Assembly (NCBI GenBank): GCA_001792895.1
Contig: MARA01000055.1
Span: 1-64,000, forward strand
Direction: 5' to 3'
From: Lentinus brumalis
Lineage: Eukaryota; Basidiomycota; Agaricomycetes; Polyporales; Polyporaceae
DNA length: 64,000 bases
Of this stretch, positions 30,401 to 40,994 are shown one piece after another. A program made the position numbers and the translations under genes. Numbering within the stretch: the stretch's first letter is position 1; every line of letters begins with the position of its first letter. A model generated the notes under the pieces. It saw only the letters and a list, made by a program, of their open reading frames with translations, did not search any database and had not been told where the DNA came from.

Positions 30401-31092
30401 TCAGGAAGGAGTTCAATGGCATGGTCATATGGTCGGCGTTCGGGGAGAGCATCGAAGTTGCTGTCCTCGAAGACATCGTGGAAATCTCGATAATGCTCTG
30501 GGACTGTTTCCTCGAATGATTTTGTCTTGCGTGCTTTATTTTGTTCAATAGCGATGTCCATGGCTACTGAAGCTCTGCGCGCATGCAAATATTCGGGGAC
30601 ATTGAGCATGAAGATCTGATCCCCCTCCTCTAGAGCAAGTTCACACGAGTGGGGGCATCGCTCGAATTCCAGGGTCTTCTTCTGCCAATCAATGATAGGA
30701 TTGTGGTGCTGTATCCATTCGTGTCCGAGGAACAGATCTGCTTTGCCAAGATCGGTGACCAAGAGTTGCATTTTTTCTCGGTGATTTCCGATTGTGACAA
30801 ATACTTCCACGTAGTGGGTGATGTGTCCACCAATGTTAGGGGTTCCATCAGCATTGTGTACTGGGATGGGCCGTTCATATGGTTTCGGGGTCAGGCCGGC
30901 TCTCCGGACCAAATCACGGTGTATGCATGATCCTGTGCATCCAGTATCCAATGCAAGGGGTGATAATGTCAGAGGAGATGACGATCTGGTCAAACGCGAA
31001 TCGATAACTGTCCAGCGTTTGTAAGCTGCTTCTGTCAAGATTCCAGCCCATAGTTGTCTGGCAAATATCCCATTGGACCCAGCTTGCGGCAT
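27478..31092 (-). CDS. pol: Gypsy Pol: protease, RT, RNase H, integrase, chromodomain
   Basis: A single 1,204-codon frame from ATG 31092; an in-frame TAA lies just upstream, so this is not the middle of a gag-pol fusion. Protease: LALDTGCTGSCI near residue 48 and LFLGHEW near 120. RT: AELL-to-LGHI region with catalytic YLDD at about 388 and KYYSKLDVRWGYNNI upstream. RNase H: VECDASKFALGAEL and TDHKNLEYF. Integrase: HHCC (HDSVSAGHPG...CATCQRT) near 750 and DDE residues in SVDMITDLP, TSDRGPQF and TERMNREI near 800-905. C-terminus: a chromodomain-like KYLIKWKDRPWSERTWVP. All catalytic residues are present and no frame is broken, unlike the element at the telomere, although the element has lost gag. 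Confidence 0.95.
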   Translation of the reverse strand: MPQAGSNGIFARQLWAGILTEAAYKRWTVIDSRLTRSSSPLTLSPLALDTGCTGSCIHRDLVRRAGLTPKPYERPIPVHNADGTPNIGGHITHYVEVFVTIGNHREKMQLLVTDLGKADLFLGHEWIQHHNPIIDWQKKTLEFERCPHSCELALEEGDQIFMLNVPEYLHARRASVAMDIAIEQNKARKTKSFEETVPEHYRDFHDVFEDSNFDALPERRPYDHAIELLPDAKPYCGKIYPMPREHQQALDEFLDENLRTGRIRPSKSPWGASFFFVKKKDGKLRPVQDYRKLNAMTKKNKYPLPLMSELFDKLKGAKYYSKLDVRWGYNNIRMKEGDEEKAAFITNRGLFEPTVMFFGLSNSPSTFQMMMNDIFKDLILKGHVIVYLDDILVISQTLEEHRKLVRQVLQILRENKLTCKPDKCEFEVQETEYLGHIIAPGVVKMDPAKVAGVTQWPTPTCKKHVQGFLGFANFYRRFIKDFSKVAGPLNRLTGQTDWKWTDEEQTAFDTIKRLITSAPVLAVPNDDDPFKVECDASKFALGAELSQKQDGKWRTIAFLSRSLSPAERNYEIYDREMLAIIHALDEWRHFLLGAKHPVEVWTDHKNLEYFRKPQWLNPRQARWLLTIQEYDLVLTHHPGKSMGKPDALSRRPDHANGTSDDEESVLLKPHMFRAVDGASSILDDVKENLSLMDLAIMEQLGNSDDLSQTEDGLIYRRGKLVIPNNESLRGRIIASYHDSVSAGHPGRDRTQELIYRSYWWPSLRKDVARYIKGCATCQRTKIRTQRKAAPLNPHDVPSRNWEHISVDMITDLPSCLGFDAILVIVDMKSKDIIAIPCNKTLDSEGYANLLLKHLYVHHGLPEKITSDRGPQFVSNFTKDLYKKLGIKGNPSTAYHPQTDGQTERMNREIKNYLRIFINYRQDDWVDWLPLAVFSYRNKRHESTKHTPFFMNHGFHPFTGVETKWKGKAESVDQFVERMKKISDQATESMKHAQELMKRKYDQRQQPAREYQPGDLVWLEATNISTDRPKKKLEHKRYGPFKVVSKIGAGAYKLKLPKSLRGLHPVFNEDLLTPAHPPEFENQEKLVTSAPQGTDQEPVPEEVCDSKKEAGTIKYLIKWKDRPWSERTWVPRGELVGKYKPLLDDFHKKSPTAQQPIPPIRIASRARLITLTDPHDAEWDFWSRKWDRWKGTQTVPLRVWTFAQS

Positions 31093-31379
31093 TGTTTACG
31101 CCCTACGCAATACCCATATCTTGCCTCTATGTACTGTAGTCATCGGTCATCTGCGCCAGACACATAGCGTTGCCGCTTTCGCGCTCTTTGATCGCCCACA
31201 ATGTGTTGTTAATGTCCCTGTGGGAAACCGAATGCTGTAGCCGCCCGACATTCGATTTCTGGCCAGCCTCTGTCATGTAACTGGCAGGGCGATATCGGCA
31301 TATTCATGCGGCCATGCAATCCCAATGCCCGCAGAGTCGTCCTTGATATTCCGTCTGGCCGAACACGCATTCATGTCAT
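31093..31379. other. Unassigned sequence to the right of the truncated element
   Basis: Contains the breakpoint of the gypsy element but no gag remnant, LTR or BTB sequence that I can recognise. Confidence 0.4.
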
Positions 31380-31925
31380 TGCGCACGCCTGGCCAACTGT
31401 CACCATGGTCGGCGCCTTTGGGTCACCGCTTATATCGACTTTCTGTCATGCACTTTTGTACTGCTCATCCTACGTTCGTACCGTCGTCCCACACACGTTC
31501 TCCAGCTGTTTATTGCGTCCTAAACAGCCTCACAAAATTATTTATAGAGGTAGCGCGACGCCATACGGTGTTGTAGCTCCGTCGTATGGATTGCAAGCAC
31601 CGTGATGACCCGACACGGCAGGTCCGTATGGCCGGCGCTAGTCACCGCTTCCGGCCGATTTCTGTCATGCACTTCCGCTGTTCTCATCCTCCGTTGTCTG
31701 CGGCGACCTACCCCTGTCTCTGAGGCATTCAATGATTCGGATTCACTACCCAAGACCATTGGCACGTATACGATGTCGTCCGATCGTGTTCGCAGATCGT
31801 TTGACCACCCGGACGCACGGTCCCCACCCCAAACGGCAGGTATCCAGCGGCCGGCGCTGGTCATTGGTTTTATCTGCATTCTGTCATACACTTTCGCAGC
31901 ACTGATCGTTCATTGTCCCCTCTCC
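31380..31925. repeat. Degenerate tandem repeat of about 220 bp
   Basis: Three spaced blocks share GGCGC..GTCA, then TTCTGTCATGCACTT...CTCATCCT: about 31405-31475, 31628-31695 and 31848-31915. Spacing is about 220 bases. Substitutions are many, so the repeat is old. Confidence 0.5.
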
Positions 31926-33937
31926 TACCAACTACCTCAGATTCTTCTTGCTGTTCCGATGACCCTCAGAAAATTGTTTGTGCTGCACCCCGGCCACGCA
32001 CGTTGCGAGGGGGCACTTTGTCAGTTCCTCCGGCGACCGCGCTTCTCTCCAGACCCTTTCGCAGTTCTCCTCCATCCACGCGCACGATCTGATCGCCCTC
32101 CTCACCACCCCGTCACCCTCCTGACAATACTGGATATCCCGCTTGTGAGAGTTTCTTGCCCCTCTCGTCTCGAACACACACTCATTTCTCGTGGCATTGT
32201 TCCCATTCACGTCCTAGATCATTCAGATTCGCCGGCGGCCTCTCGTTTCAGAGCTCGCTCATCTCATTCATCCCATCGCACTCGCATGGAGAGCCTCTCG
32301 GTTGCGCCCCGGTGTCAGGCAGCTAGCCTCGATACACAGGAAATTGAATTCATGTGTATGTTGCACGCAGCGCCAGTTTTCTCCCTTGTCCACTTACCTC
32401 CCCCTTTTGCGCCTGCCACCCTCTCAGATCACTGCCCGGTTCCAATTCGCTGCCGCTCCACAGCCCTACACATGTGCTGTCGACTCAAGCGCGCCCATTG
32501 GGGATCTGGCTATGGCATGGGTTGGCTTTGACGATGCTGCGCGGTGAGGTAAGCCTTTGATCACCTCTCTCATACCCCTACGGCACCGCTCCCCGGTCGA
32601 CGTAGCAATGCGAGCTCAGTTGCGCAGTCAGCCTCTCGTTTTCGCCACCACCTGGTATTTCCCGTCCCTCATGACGCATGTCGATTCCACACTCCCTTAT
32701 ACAAGTCCATCCTCGCATACAGTCCCCCTCATGTATGTCATTCATACTACACATCCTCAACCATGATCTCTTGGTGAACCACTTCATGCCCTGGAGCCCT
32801 CCCTTCGCCGCAACGATGTCGCTCACCGCACACCGGTGACCTCCATGACGTGGTAACCCGGCTCTATCTTCAATCGTCACTGCACTCGAATCAGTCTCCA
32901 TCGCACGGATGTCAGCTCACCCTCTGGCCGGCACACCACCTCCGTGCTGAACCCCATGAGAGATGTCCGCAGGGTGATGGGTGAGTTTTCATCTCTGTTA
33001 GGCATTTTGCTCGGGGTCGCCGAGCTTTGGGCCGCGTTGTGGGTACTCGCAGCCGTGCATGCGTCTGAACATCGAGGGGTTCTCTGGAATGTTGCGGAGA
33101 GATGACATCTTCGGGTGTCCCCTTGGCTCTGGCGGCTACATTCCAGGTTCCGCATCATCATAGAGCGCCTCCGTTACTGCTTTCGGCGGCGTCTCATTTG
33201 CCTTTTCTGGCCGGACAGCGGCAGCCTCTTGGCGCATTGTTTCTCGCGCCGCCACATGTCAGGGTCCTTGCGGTCATTGTCCTTATCGACGGCGGGTACT
33301 TGGCGCAGGCTATGCGCACCCTCATTCCGGTCAGAATGCTTCAAGGCCATACATCTGTTGACGTTTGCGGATGTTGTCCCGTCGTTTCACCACGTTACAT
33401 GACCATCATTATCTCCTTGCGGTGCCTGCCATGGAGACCAGGAAGTGGCCATGTGTGCCGCAGTCAACCGGTGCGGTGATCTCGTTTGTGATCGCGTAAA
33501 CTGTCACCCACAAAATCACTTTGATTTGCACGCGAGCTGATGAGCATCTTATCGCTCGCTAGATCTCTCGACATGGTGCGCGATGTTGCCCTATTGAAAC
33601 AAGATTCATCCTGAGCATGTTGGTTAACAGCGGTACCGCTCACCTTACCACTTCAGTGTTCACGATGTACTGCAGCCCTGTCGCCATCATCACGAGTTGT
33701 ATTCACTATTTTATCTGGTATCCTTAGGTTAGCAGCACACCCCGGCACGCGCCATGAGACTAGGTCCTCATCAGAACATGGCGTGTGCATTGCTCAACCG
33801 TTCTTCCAGCCACGGACTGCATATTCCGCCGTCCGGACGTCGGAAGGCTACCACCTCTCCCCCTCCGTCCTCCCTCCTGGACAGCGTTCACGCCTCCCCC
33901 TAAGCACCGCCAGCTACGCGCATTCTCCTCCGCCACG
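31926..33937. other. No recognisable gene
   Basis: A 309-codon plus-strand frame at 31602-32531 spans the old repeat and has no domain, biased composition only. The CT-rich strand from about 33780 is the upstream region of the next gene. Confidence 0.4.
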
Positions 33938-34879
33938 ATGTTCCCCGTGTCATATCCCTTCGATCGTCTCATCCCCGCGCTGTGTCAGGACGTCGCAATT
34001 GCCATCGCGGCTTACTTGGACATCAACTCCCTCATGGACATCCGTGCAGCGAGCGTCGTCGGGGACCAGTTCCTGGCGGCAGAGCTTTCGCGGCGCTCCC
34101 GCCGACTCGTCTTTCCTTACGTCTCCGACTACGAGTCATTCCTGCAGGAATTGCACGTTACGTCCTGCGTTCTAGCCGGTTCAACCGCCCTGCACCTTCT
34201 ATACCCTTCAAACCCACCACCCGCGTTCATTAAGGTGTGCGCCCCCAAACGGACTTTCTTCCACATCGTCGCCTACCTCGTTCACCACGAATCATACTCT
34301 GTCGAATTCTTCTCCCCCGATCCCGTGGTACCCCATGCCTGGGCCGACCTTACCTGCGGCACCTTCAAGATTCGCATCTTCCGCTCGGCCTCGCCTTGCC
34401 CCCTGGACCCCATCGTGTCTCAGTGGCACACGGGTCTCTTCTCATACATCCGTCCCGTCGAGTTTTGCGTCCCGTACCCTCTCCTGACGTCTAACCAACG
34501 TGCGTTGGTTAATCCATCGAGGTTGGAGGACGACGGCGACGTTCCGGATGTCATACGCGACAAGATGGGCACTGGGCGTGCGGAGGGATGGCGGTTCAGG
34601 CTGCGTCCCGCCACCATCGATCGTCAACGTTGCCGCGGAGTGGCATCCGCTCAATGTGCCGTTGCGCGTCGCTACTTCGGAGACTCCCATTGTCTCTTCG
34701 GCCCCACTCAGTCGCTTCGAAATCGCGGGGCCCCCGAATTGCCGAACAACCCAGTTGCCGGGTGGACCGTAGTGTGGTGGAGAGGAGGGCGGACTTGCAA
34801 GGCTGAGTGCCACGGCGACGCGCCGCAAGCTGACCCAGGTCATCGCGCTCTGCCGCGCTTCTTGCTGCGTAGTACATAG
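33938..34879 (+). CDS. Nucleotidyltransferase-like family protein, paralogue 1
   Basis: ATG 33938 gives 313 codons. The N-terminus (PFDRLIPALCQDVAIAIAAYLDINSLMDIRAAS) resembles an F-box-like helical start. It is followed by CVLAGSTALHLLYP, the GS motif, and by PPPAFIKVCAPK where related proteins have a DxD-type aspartate pair. It is a diverged member of an Agaricomycete-specific family known to me only as hypothetical proteins with a degenerate nucleotidyltransferase motif. Here the acidic pair is not seen, so catalysis is doubtful. After about codon 225 composition changes to Arg/Gly-rich, and the true end may be spliced in another frame (a second open frame at 34500-34772 reads more like protein). 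Confidence 0.5.
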   Translation: MFPVSYPFDRLIPALCQDVAIAIAAYLDINSLMDIRAASVVGDQFLAAELSRRSRRLVFPYVSDYESFLQELHVTSCVLAGSTALHLLYPSNPPPAFIKVCAPKRTFFHIVAYLVHHESYSVEFFSPDPVVPHAWADLTCGTFKIRIFRSASPCPLDPIVSQWHTGLFSYIRPVEFCVPYPLLTSNQRALVNPSRLEDDGDVPDVIRDKMGTGRAEGWRFRLRPATIDRQRCRGVASAQCAVARRYFGDSHCLFGPTQSLRNRGAPELPNNPVAGWTVVWWRGGRTCKAECHGDAPQADPGHRALPRFLLRST

Positions 34880-35239
34880 TCCGATGTAAGCTTCTTCTGT
34901 ACGATGTACTACATCCAATGAAGTTCCTTTCAGCACGTCTTGCACGTCGACATACCGGTCGTTTCACTTACCGCTTCACCCAATTCTTGGTGAGTTGTTG
35001 GTGAAGTCCTTCGGCGGGCGGAGTGCATGACCGATACGTGTTCGTTCCTGAATTGCGTCCGCACAGTGAGCAGTCGAATTACTCCCCCACGTGCGTAATC
35101 AATTCGGCGACTGCATGTCCTCGACTTGTCTACCCAGGCGGCTGCTAGCTGTTTTTTCCGTGACTACCTCCCCGCTTGTCTCTCTACACCACAGTACCAT
35201 TCCCCATCTTGCTCCCGGTGCGTTCAGCCACCCGGCGAC
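34880..35239. other. Spacer between the two paralogues
   Basis: No gene. The last 100 bases form a CT-rich upstream region for the next start codon. Confidence 0.5.
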
Positions 35240-36193
35240 ATGCTCCCATTCCATATCCTGTGCCCTCAGGCCAATCTGCGACTCGTTCAGCATTGCGACT
35301 TGCCCACTCTTCTCCAATTGCGGGCCACTTGCAGATTCAATTACGCCCTCGTCGTCGCTGAGCTGCAGCGTTCGCTTCGCGCCGTGTTGCAACCCCTCGT
35401 CCCTGACGTTGGTCGCTTCCTTGGGGCTCTGCTCGCCAACGAGAGCTTCATTGGAGGCTCGGTTGCGGTATCCTTCCTGGCTCGCGATCTGTCTTTCACT
35501 CCAGCCAACCTCGACGTCTTCGTCCCCCGTGATCGAGGCTATGCGTTCAAACGCCACCTGCTGGACTTCCAGAACGGCATCGACGTCACGGTCTATCCCC
35601 AATCGGAGGAGGAGGAGGAGGAGGAGCGGAAGGTCTGGTGCCGGCGCGGAGTATGGCAGGTCTACCATGTTTCCACCCCCTACGCCCTCGTCAACGTCTA
35701 TATCAGCTTCGATGACGAAGCTCTCGTCCCCCTCGTATGCTCCTGGGCTACGCACCTGGTCTCATATGTCGGTCCCGACCACTTCGGAACCTCATGCCCC
35801 GAACTCTTTTTCGCGCATCGCTCGGTCCTCGGACAGGCCATCGATCCCGAGGTGACTGAGAAGGAAGTCATCAAGTACGTCCGCCGCGGATTCGACGTGC
35901 GGTACTCCCCCGCTCAGTGGCTAGACCTGGCCCTCCCCGATTGTGGCCGACGCCGAGGTTTGTGTCCCACGCAAGCCCGCCATCTCGATGATGAGGTCGC
36001 CCTGTGCGCCCGGTTCCTGCCCCTGCAATCGGCTCACGTCGACCCGACCGTGGCGTGGCGCATGGATGGCCGTCCTTGTGGAGGAGACTGCCATCGCGAC
36101 TACGACGAGGTTCTGGCTCATCGCAAGTGGTACGTCTTCCGCGCAAGGTGGATACGACCTCGCCGTCGCGGCGGTCCGGCTCCAGGCTCGTAG
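35240..36193 (+). CDS. Nucleotidyltransferase-like family protein, paralogue 2
   Basis: ATG 35240, 317 codons, same direction as paralogue 1. Matching layout: N-terminal helices (PQANLRLVQHCDLPTLLQLRATCRF), then ESFIGGSVAVSFL and TPANLDVFVPR, the GS and LD(V)F motifs of the family, then an acidic run EEEEEEE, an ATHLVSYVGPDHFGTSCPELF segment equal to SQWHTGLFSYIRPVEFCVPYP in paralogue 1, and EVIKYVRRGFDVR. The final 60 codons are Arg-rich; an overlapping plus-strand frame at 35943-36284 may be the real end after an unseen intron. Function unknown. Confidence 0.6.
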   Translation: MLPFHILCPQANLRLVQHCDLPTLLQLRATCRFNYALVVAELQRSLRAVLQPLVPDVGRFLGALLANESFIGGSVAVSFLARDLSFTPANLDVFVPRDRGYAFKRHLLDFQNGIDVTVYPQSEEEEEEERKVWCRRGVWQVYHVSTPYALVNVYISFDDEALVPLVCSWATHLVSYVGPDHFGTSCPELFFAHRSVLGQAIDPEVTEKEVIKYVRRGFDVRYSPAQWLDLALPDCGRRRGLCPTQARHLDDEVALCARFLPLQSAHVDPTVAWRMDGRPCGGDCHRDYDEVLAHRKWYVFRARWIRPRRRGGPAPGS

Positions 36194-36284
36194 CCGTCTG
36201 GCTCGTGCGGGTACTCCGGGCCTTATTGCGCGCACTGGTGCCTTCGTGATCATGCACTCCCCGGCATGGGTAGGCTATCAATGA

Positions 36285-37061
36285 CTGCATTAGATATGGA
36301 GGACCTATGGACACCGTGGAGACAATGTCGTAGCTACTTACTGCCGTTGGCCCGAGGCTGGCAGCCGTATGTTTGTATCTTCAGATTCATGTACTGTCGA
36401 TGTTATCACGAATGCGGCGGACCAGCGAGCCCCAACCCACGGAGAACTGGCAACGACACGTACTTACCGTTGCAGGGCCGTGCCCCGGGTCCGCTCATCT
36501 GTGTGAGTGCTCGCCAAATGACCAATCGCGCCTGGTCAGTGGGGCGTCGCTTCCGACGTCTGCTGTAGACATCATATATCTTCACCTAGGGCATGAGGGA
36601 GTGCCAACCAGTGACGTGGCTTCCCCGCCGACCGCAATGGTGTGTGCCATACTATTCCCGGATATGTTACCAATGCCGAGGAGGTTCCTTCCCTCTTCCA
36701 CTGCGGGTCGATGCTGGTGGATCAAGTATGACCGCAACATCGCGCTTCTCACCTGGTACATAACTAGTCAACTTGTCGCCCACATGAACGTGAGTGGCCA
36801 ACACCGCGCCACGCTGCCTCTTCCGCAAGATACCCAGCGCAACATATCTCTATGTCCCGCATCCCCGTGCACGCTCTCACATGTGAGTACACTCAGCATG
36901 AGTGCGCGCGACTCTCACGCGAGATGCATAACTTGCAGCGTACCGCGCGCAGGGCCCTTTGCGAACTAGAGTACATCTCGCCAAGAGCTTGCATCGTGTT
37001 CATCGGCAATATCACAGATGCAAGAACATTTCAGCCGCATGGCCCTCCGATTTTTTCCATG
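36285..37061. other. No recognisable gene
   Basis: Open frames here are short and lack motif or repeat support. Confidence 0.4.
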
Positions 37062-38219
37062 GCGTCGTCGCAGGGACTGCCTGGTCCCATCTCGGCTTTT
37101 GTTCTTTCGCTGCTGCAGCCCCGATGGCTCTCCCTGCAGAGCAAGATTCCTCGTCTCCCCATGGTTAGTCCCACACCCTCCGTGGCCCGAAATATCTACT
37201 ATCTAATTGTCCTTATTACATTCGATGCAGCCCCGAGGTCTCTCCCTGGAGAGGTATCCCCTCGACTCCAGATGGTCAGTGTTGTAAACGCTCCCTGGGG
37301 TTGGATTGGCCAATGTTCACCCTTCTTCTCACCCCAGGACGCGTTGAATTCGTCCCTCACGCCGTTCAAACCACCGGGTCTCATGCTATCATGTGGCCCG
37401 ACTCGGCCTTCGAACCTCAGTTCCCTCCGAACCCGCCACCGCCGTACTCCCGCGTGGCGTCGATGGCAATCCCGTCGCCGTCGTCAACCATACTACTTGG
37501 TAACGCTGTTCCCCCCTCCAGCCACCCCCTTACTCTGCCTTCCCCCCGCCCTACAACGCCACCCATGCGTCCCTCCCTTGGCTCGATGAGCACCCCTTGG
37601 ACTCGTTTCTGGTGAGCCGTGGTAATACATTGAGTATCTCGTCGCTGCTTCAGTGCTCAACACAACTTCCAGGCCTTACTCTACATCCTAGCCTTACCTC
37701 ACGGTCGGGTCCCTCACGTGCAACCCCTTTTTCAAGAGATCCTCGTTACCCCCGGCGTGATCGTTCCTTCCTCTGTCATCAGTCAGGCGCAGGCATCCAC
37801 CCACCTCGCTTGTATCTATGCTGCGGTCTATGAATGGTCCCGTCGGCTCGAGCAATCCAGACACGAGCTGCAGGTTGCCCACCAGGTTCGACAGTCAGGT
37901 CAGCCGGCAACCGATATCCCTCTTCGACCTCCGGCTCAGGCTGCCCGCCTCTCCCCATCTCATCATGAGACAGTCGAGCGTGACTGGATCCATGTCATGA
38001 ACTATGCAGTCGCGGACGAGCTGTCCAGGCTCGCTTCGCACCAGATTCTCATGGAGCGCATGCTCCGTGCTGTTGACACGGTATGCCACAGTGCAGCGTT
38101 CAACTACCCCTTGCTGATTCCCATGTCTTCAGCCCATAGATCACCTATCTTCGTCGCCACGCGGCCAAGACGAGTCCCAGGGGTGCCTCGATCGGCCCCG
38201 GGACACCGAGGGGGCATGA
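37062..38219 (+). CDS. Proline-rich spliced protein of unknown function (model partly uncertain)
   Basis: ATG 37062 (SSQGLPGPISAFVLSLLQPRWL) opens a first exon that ends at GTTAGT near 37162. A small exon near 37229-37273 follows, then one from about 37339 containing PPNPPPPYSR. The later exons are clearer: PPPYSAFPPPYNATH to HPLDSFL (ending 37611), intron 37612-37672, ALLYILALPHGRVPHVQPLFQ... (37673-38080), intron 38081-38132, and a short end to TGA 38217-38219. The part at 37673-38080 is helical and looks like a conserved domain I cannot name. Two PPPY motifs could bind WW domains. Around 37445-37505 the frame shifts by -1 and a TAA intrudes, so either a sequence error or a pseudogene. Confidence 0.4.
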
Positions 38220-40917
38220 TAAATATCGATATGTGGTACTGCATCATACATAATCAGGCGTACTTGTACGCCAGTACTTACGTGCACATGATCTGCCTTA
38301 TTTCGCTCTACATCCACCATGCGGCTGCTTCCCATGGCCACAGTAGCGTGAGCCAGGATAACGGTGACACAACTTCTCGAGGACACAGCCCGAGGTCGGG
38401 CACTCGCCCACATTGAACACATATTTAGAGCGTATAATTACACATCGAGACAAGGTTGGGGCAAGTCGTGGGCCTCGGACACCGTGAGCCAGCATTACCG
38501 GCGGCCAGCCTGTTCCCGCGGCAGCCAGCCCCAATATGCCGTCAGAAAGCGTGTCCCAGGCCTCACTATACGCTGGATCCTACCACTCACTCACGTAGGA
38601 GACCCCTGCAAGACCAAGCTGGCGAGCCCGAGACGCAGGTTGCCGTCGCGTGTCCCAAAGGCGACAGGACGCAGGCTGAGCCTCGTCATCCTCGAGAGCG
38701 AACCGGGTCGGGCATTCCAGATAGAGCAAGGGTCGACGGTTCATCGAAGATGGTCAGACACCCAATCCACCGCAGGTGATGTAGGGACCGCGACTTCGAC
38801 AGCACCACCTGTAGGAGGACTCGTCCGACGTAGTGTCTCTCCACCCCCACTGTGCCTAACCCCGAGGACGCTCCTTAGAGGCACGATCCCGTCCGAAGTC
38901 TGCCCGCTCGCGCAGGTATACATCGTCTGCAGATATTCGATTGTCGTGTAGCAGCTACACATGCAATAGTCATTCTGGCTCTGCAGGATCGTGGCGGGCC
39001 CCGGTCGAACTTGCCGTTCATGAACCCGGTGTCACTCGGCGCCGTCGTACAGTCCGGCATGACCCCGCTTGCTCGCTGACCGCGCTCGCTGGGTGCTACG
39101 GCACTGTCAGATGTCCTCTGAGCGCCGGGCCGAGCAACATGGACACCCTCGAAAAATATGTACGCACGTGGAGTGGACTGTGCTCCACGTGAGATGCGGA
39201 CGAAGGACGTACTGGTTGAATGCCTGGCCCAGATTGCCCTCGTACGCTGACTTGCTTGAACGCAAGAGTCGTCTGATGTTTTGATGCGAGGGGACCTTGC
39301 CTGATGTATACGTTTTCTGGCTGCGCAAACGCATGGCCATTCATGACCCCGCGGAGGAATGGTTGTGTACTGACTGCGTCGGTATCGAGCCGCCTTTCCT
39401 CACGTACGACAAGATCCCCGTCGAGGGGCATGGGAGGGGTCGGTCGGTATGGGTCCGGCATTATTGATGGGGCAGCCATCGTGGTCATCGTCGTTCCCGG
39501 GACGCAAGCATGTAGTAGGGACGGTCTGACCTGTGCGTGGCATAGTGAGCATCCCAGCGGCCTCCCACGGGCATCTGCGTGCCTACCTGCCTAGCCCAAT
39601 ATCTATCCTCATTGGCAGCGGTTCCTCCAGAGGCCTTGCCCTTGCTGATCATGGACGGTACAATGGGCACTGAGCCGCAGGTTAATTGCGGTCCGTAATA
39701 ATCATACCTGGAGGTGGACGTACTCAGTATACCTTGACCCCTCCTCAGTTTGGTCCCAAGATCCCGCAGGGGTCTTGCAGGGCGGCGAACGCAGTCATGA
39801 GCCCGCAGTCCCGCACAGATAGCTCGGCGATGAGACGGTGGTGGGTGACACAGTTTGCACGCGCCATACTGTCCCCTTCAGGCAGGACCCTAGAGGCGGG
39901 TTAGGGGCAAGATGACGTACTGTGCCCAATCGAACGTCCTACCCACTGTACTCCATACTTACCACCCTCCGCTGCCGTCCTCCTCTTCCCAGTGCTCTTT
40001 CCCAAGTAGCTGTGCGAAAGTAGAGCTCGTCCCGTCACTCACGCTCGCTTCGGACTCCCCGTGGCCACATCCCGCAGACACCAACTGACGCCTCGCCTGC
40101 GGCCGACTGACGCCACAATTTGCAGCTTTACATGAACGGCATGGGCTGAAGGGTGCACTCGGGCACGCAGGACAATCGGTCGGCCAGTCAATCCGGCTCC
40201 TTCTTTTCCTGGTACGCACTTCTTGCACAACCGCTGCTTGTGGCCCTGCCCTACAGCTAACCCTGGGGCGCACGGCCCTCCCCGCCGACCCACAGCCCAC
40301 CCACTATTGTCTCTCCAACGCATGAGGTCCGTCCCGCATTCTGATTCAGCCAGTTGCTCATCGTCGCTCATTCCGCCGTCACGTCACGGTCATACACCGT
40401 TGGTTGACAGCAGTGTCGCTCCGAGGCGACGCAAAAGGCGTGTCGTATTGCAATTGAAACATTGGAGGTGACCCGTGCTGGCCAAGCCAGTGGAGGCGCA
40501 GTAAGATACGACCTGCGAGACGGGGCGGAACTGGGCGTGCACTAGGAGAGCTGGATACATCCGACGGAGGGTGCACGTCGGCAGGGTGTCGCAGTACCAT
40601 ACGAGCAGCGATGCCAAGAGGCACAGGATCTGGTTAGAGCAGAGCAGTATACATACAAGGCAGGGTGCACGTCGAGACTCTGGGGCACAGCAGGACACGA
40701 GAAGCGATTTGCGGAATAGAATCCCGGAATCGTACCTGTACCCACTCCATATTCTGTGGTGTACGCTAGGCTCTGTGAATCTGCAGACCAGGAGATCAAT
40801 GCACGCGTCGCATCTACCGATGCCGTATATACATGTTATCACTGGTAGGCGTAGTTGAAGCGAACAGATTCACATCACAAGGCGGGACATGACATTTCGT
40901 GGGCAAGGACATTCACT
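38220..40917. other. Largely unassigned; faint transposase-like frame at 39100-39670
   Basis: Minus-strand frames at 39096-39488 and 39485-39670 read somewhat like protein (PLDGDLVVREERRLDTD, VMNGHAFAQPENVYIRQG). The spacing of a DxD/N-F-like motif followed by a GxAF..P..Y motif recalls the start of KDZ transposases, but the match is weak and no second motif follows. I do not call a gene. Confidence 0.25.
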
Positions 40918-40994
40918 ATCTAAGCTGCGAGCTACGGACGATGAGCCGCCAGGCCCTTGGCAACGAGCTCCTCCCAAGTCGGGTACCTCTGCAG

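Larger units (their letters stand above)
27093..31092 (-). mobile_element. 5'-truncated Ty3/gypsy element: pol and 3' LTR only
   Basis: Minus-strand element. The 3' LTR (27093-27451), polypurine tract and a complete 1,204-codon pol are present, but gag and the 5' LTR are absent. The five bases left of the LTR are GAACC; no matching duplication or LTR copy is seen to the right. The missing 5' half and the missing end of BTB gene 4 point to a later deletion or rearrangement near 31.1 kb. Confidence 0.8.

Noticed and set aside
11133..31092. The gag-only element (11-14 kb) and the pol-only element (27-31 kb) as two halves of one retrotransposon
   Set aside because: Both are on the minus strand, but pol should lie left of gag and instead lies right, and the LTRs start differently (TGTCACAA versus TGTTACGG). 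They are two separately truncated elements.
31602..32531. A 309-codon gene
   Set aside because: It overlaps the old 220-bp repeat, has no domain, and its codons look like spacer sequence.
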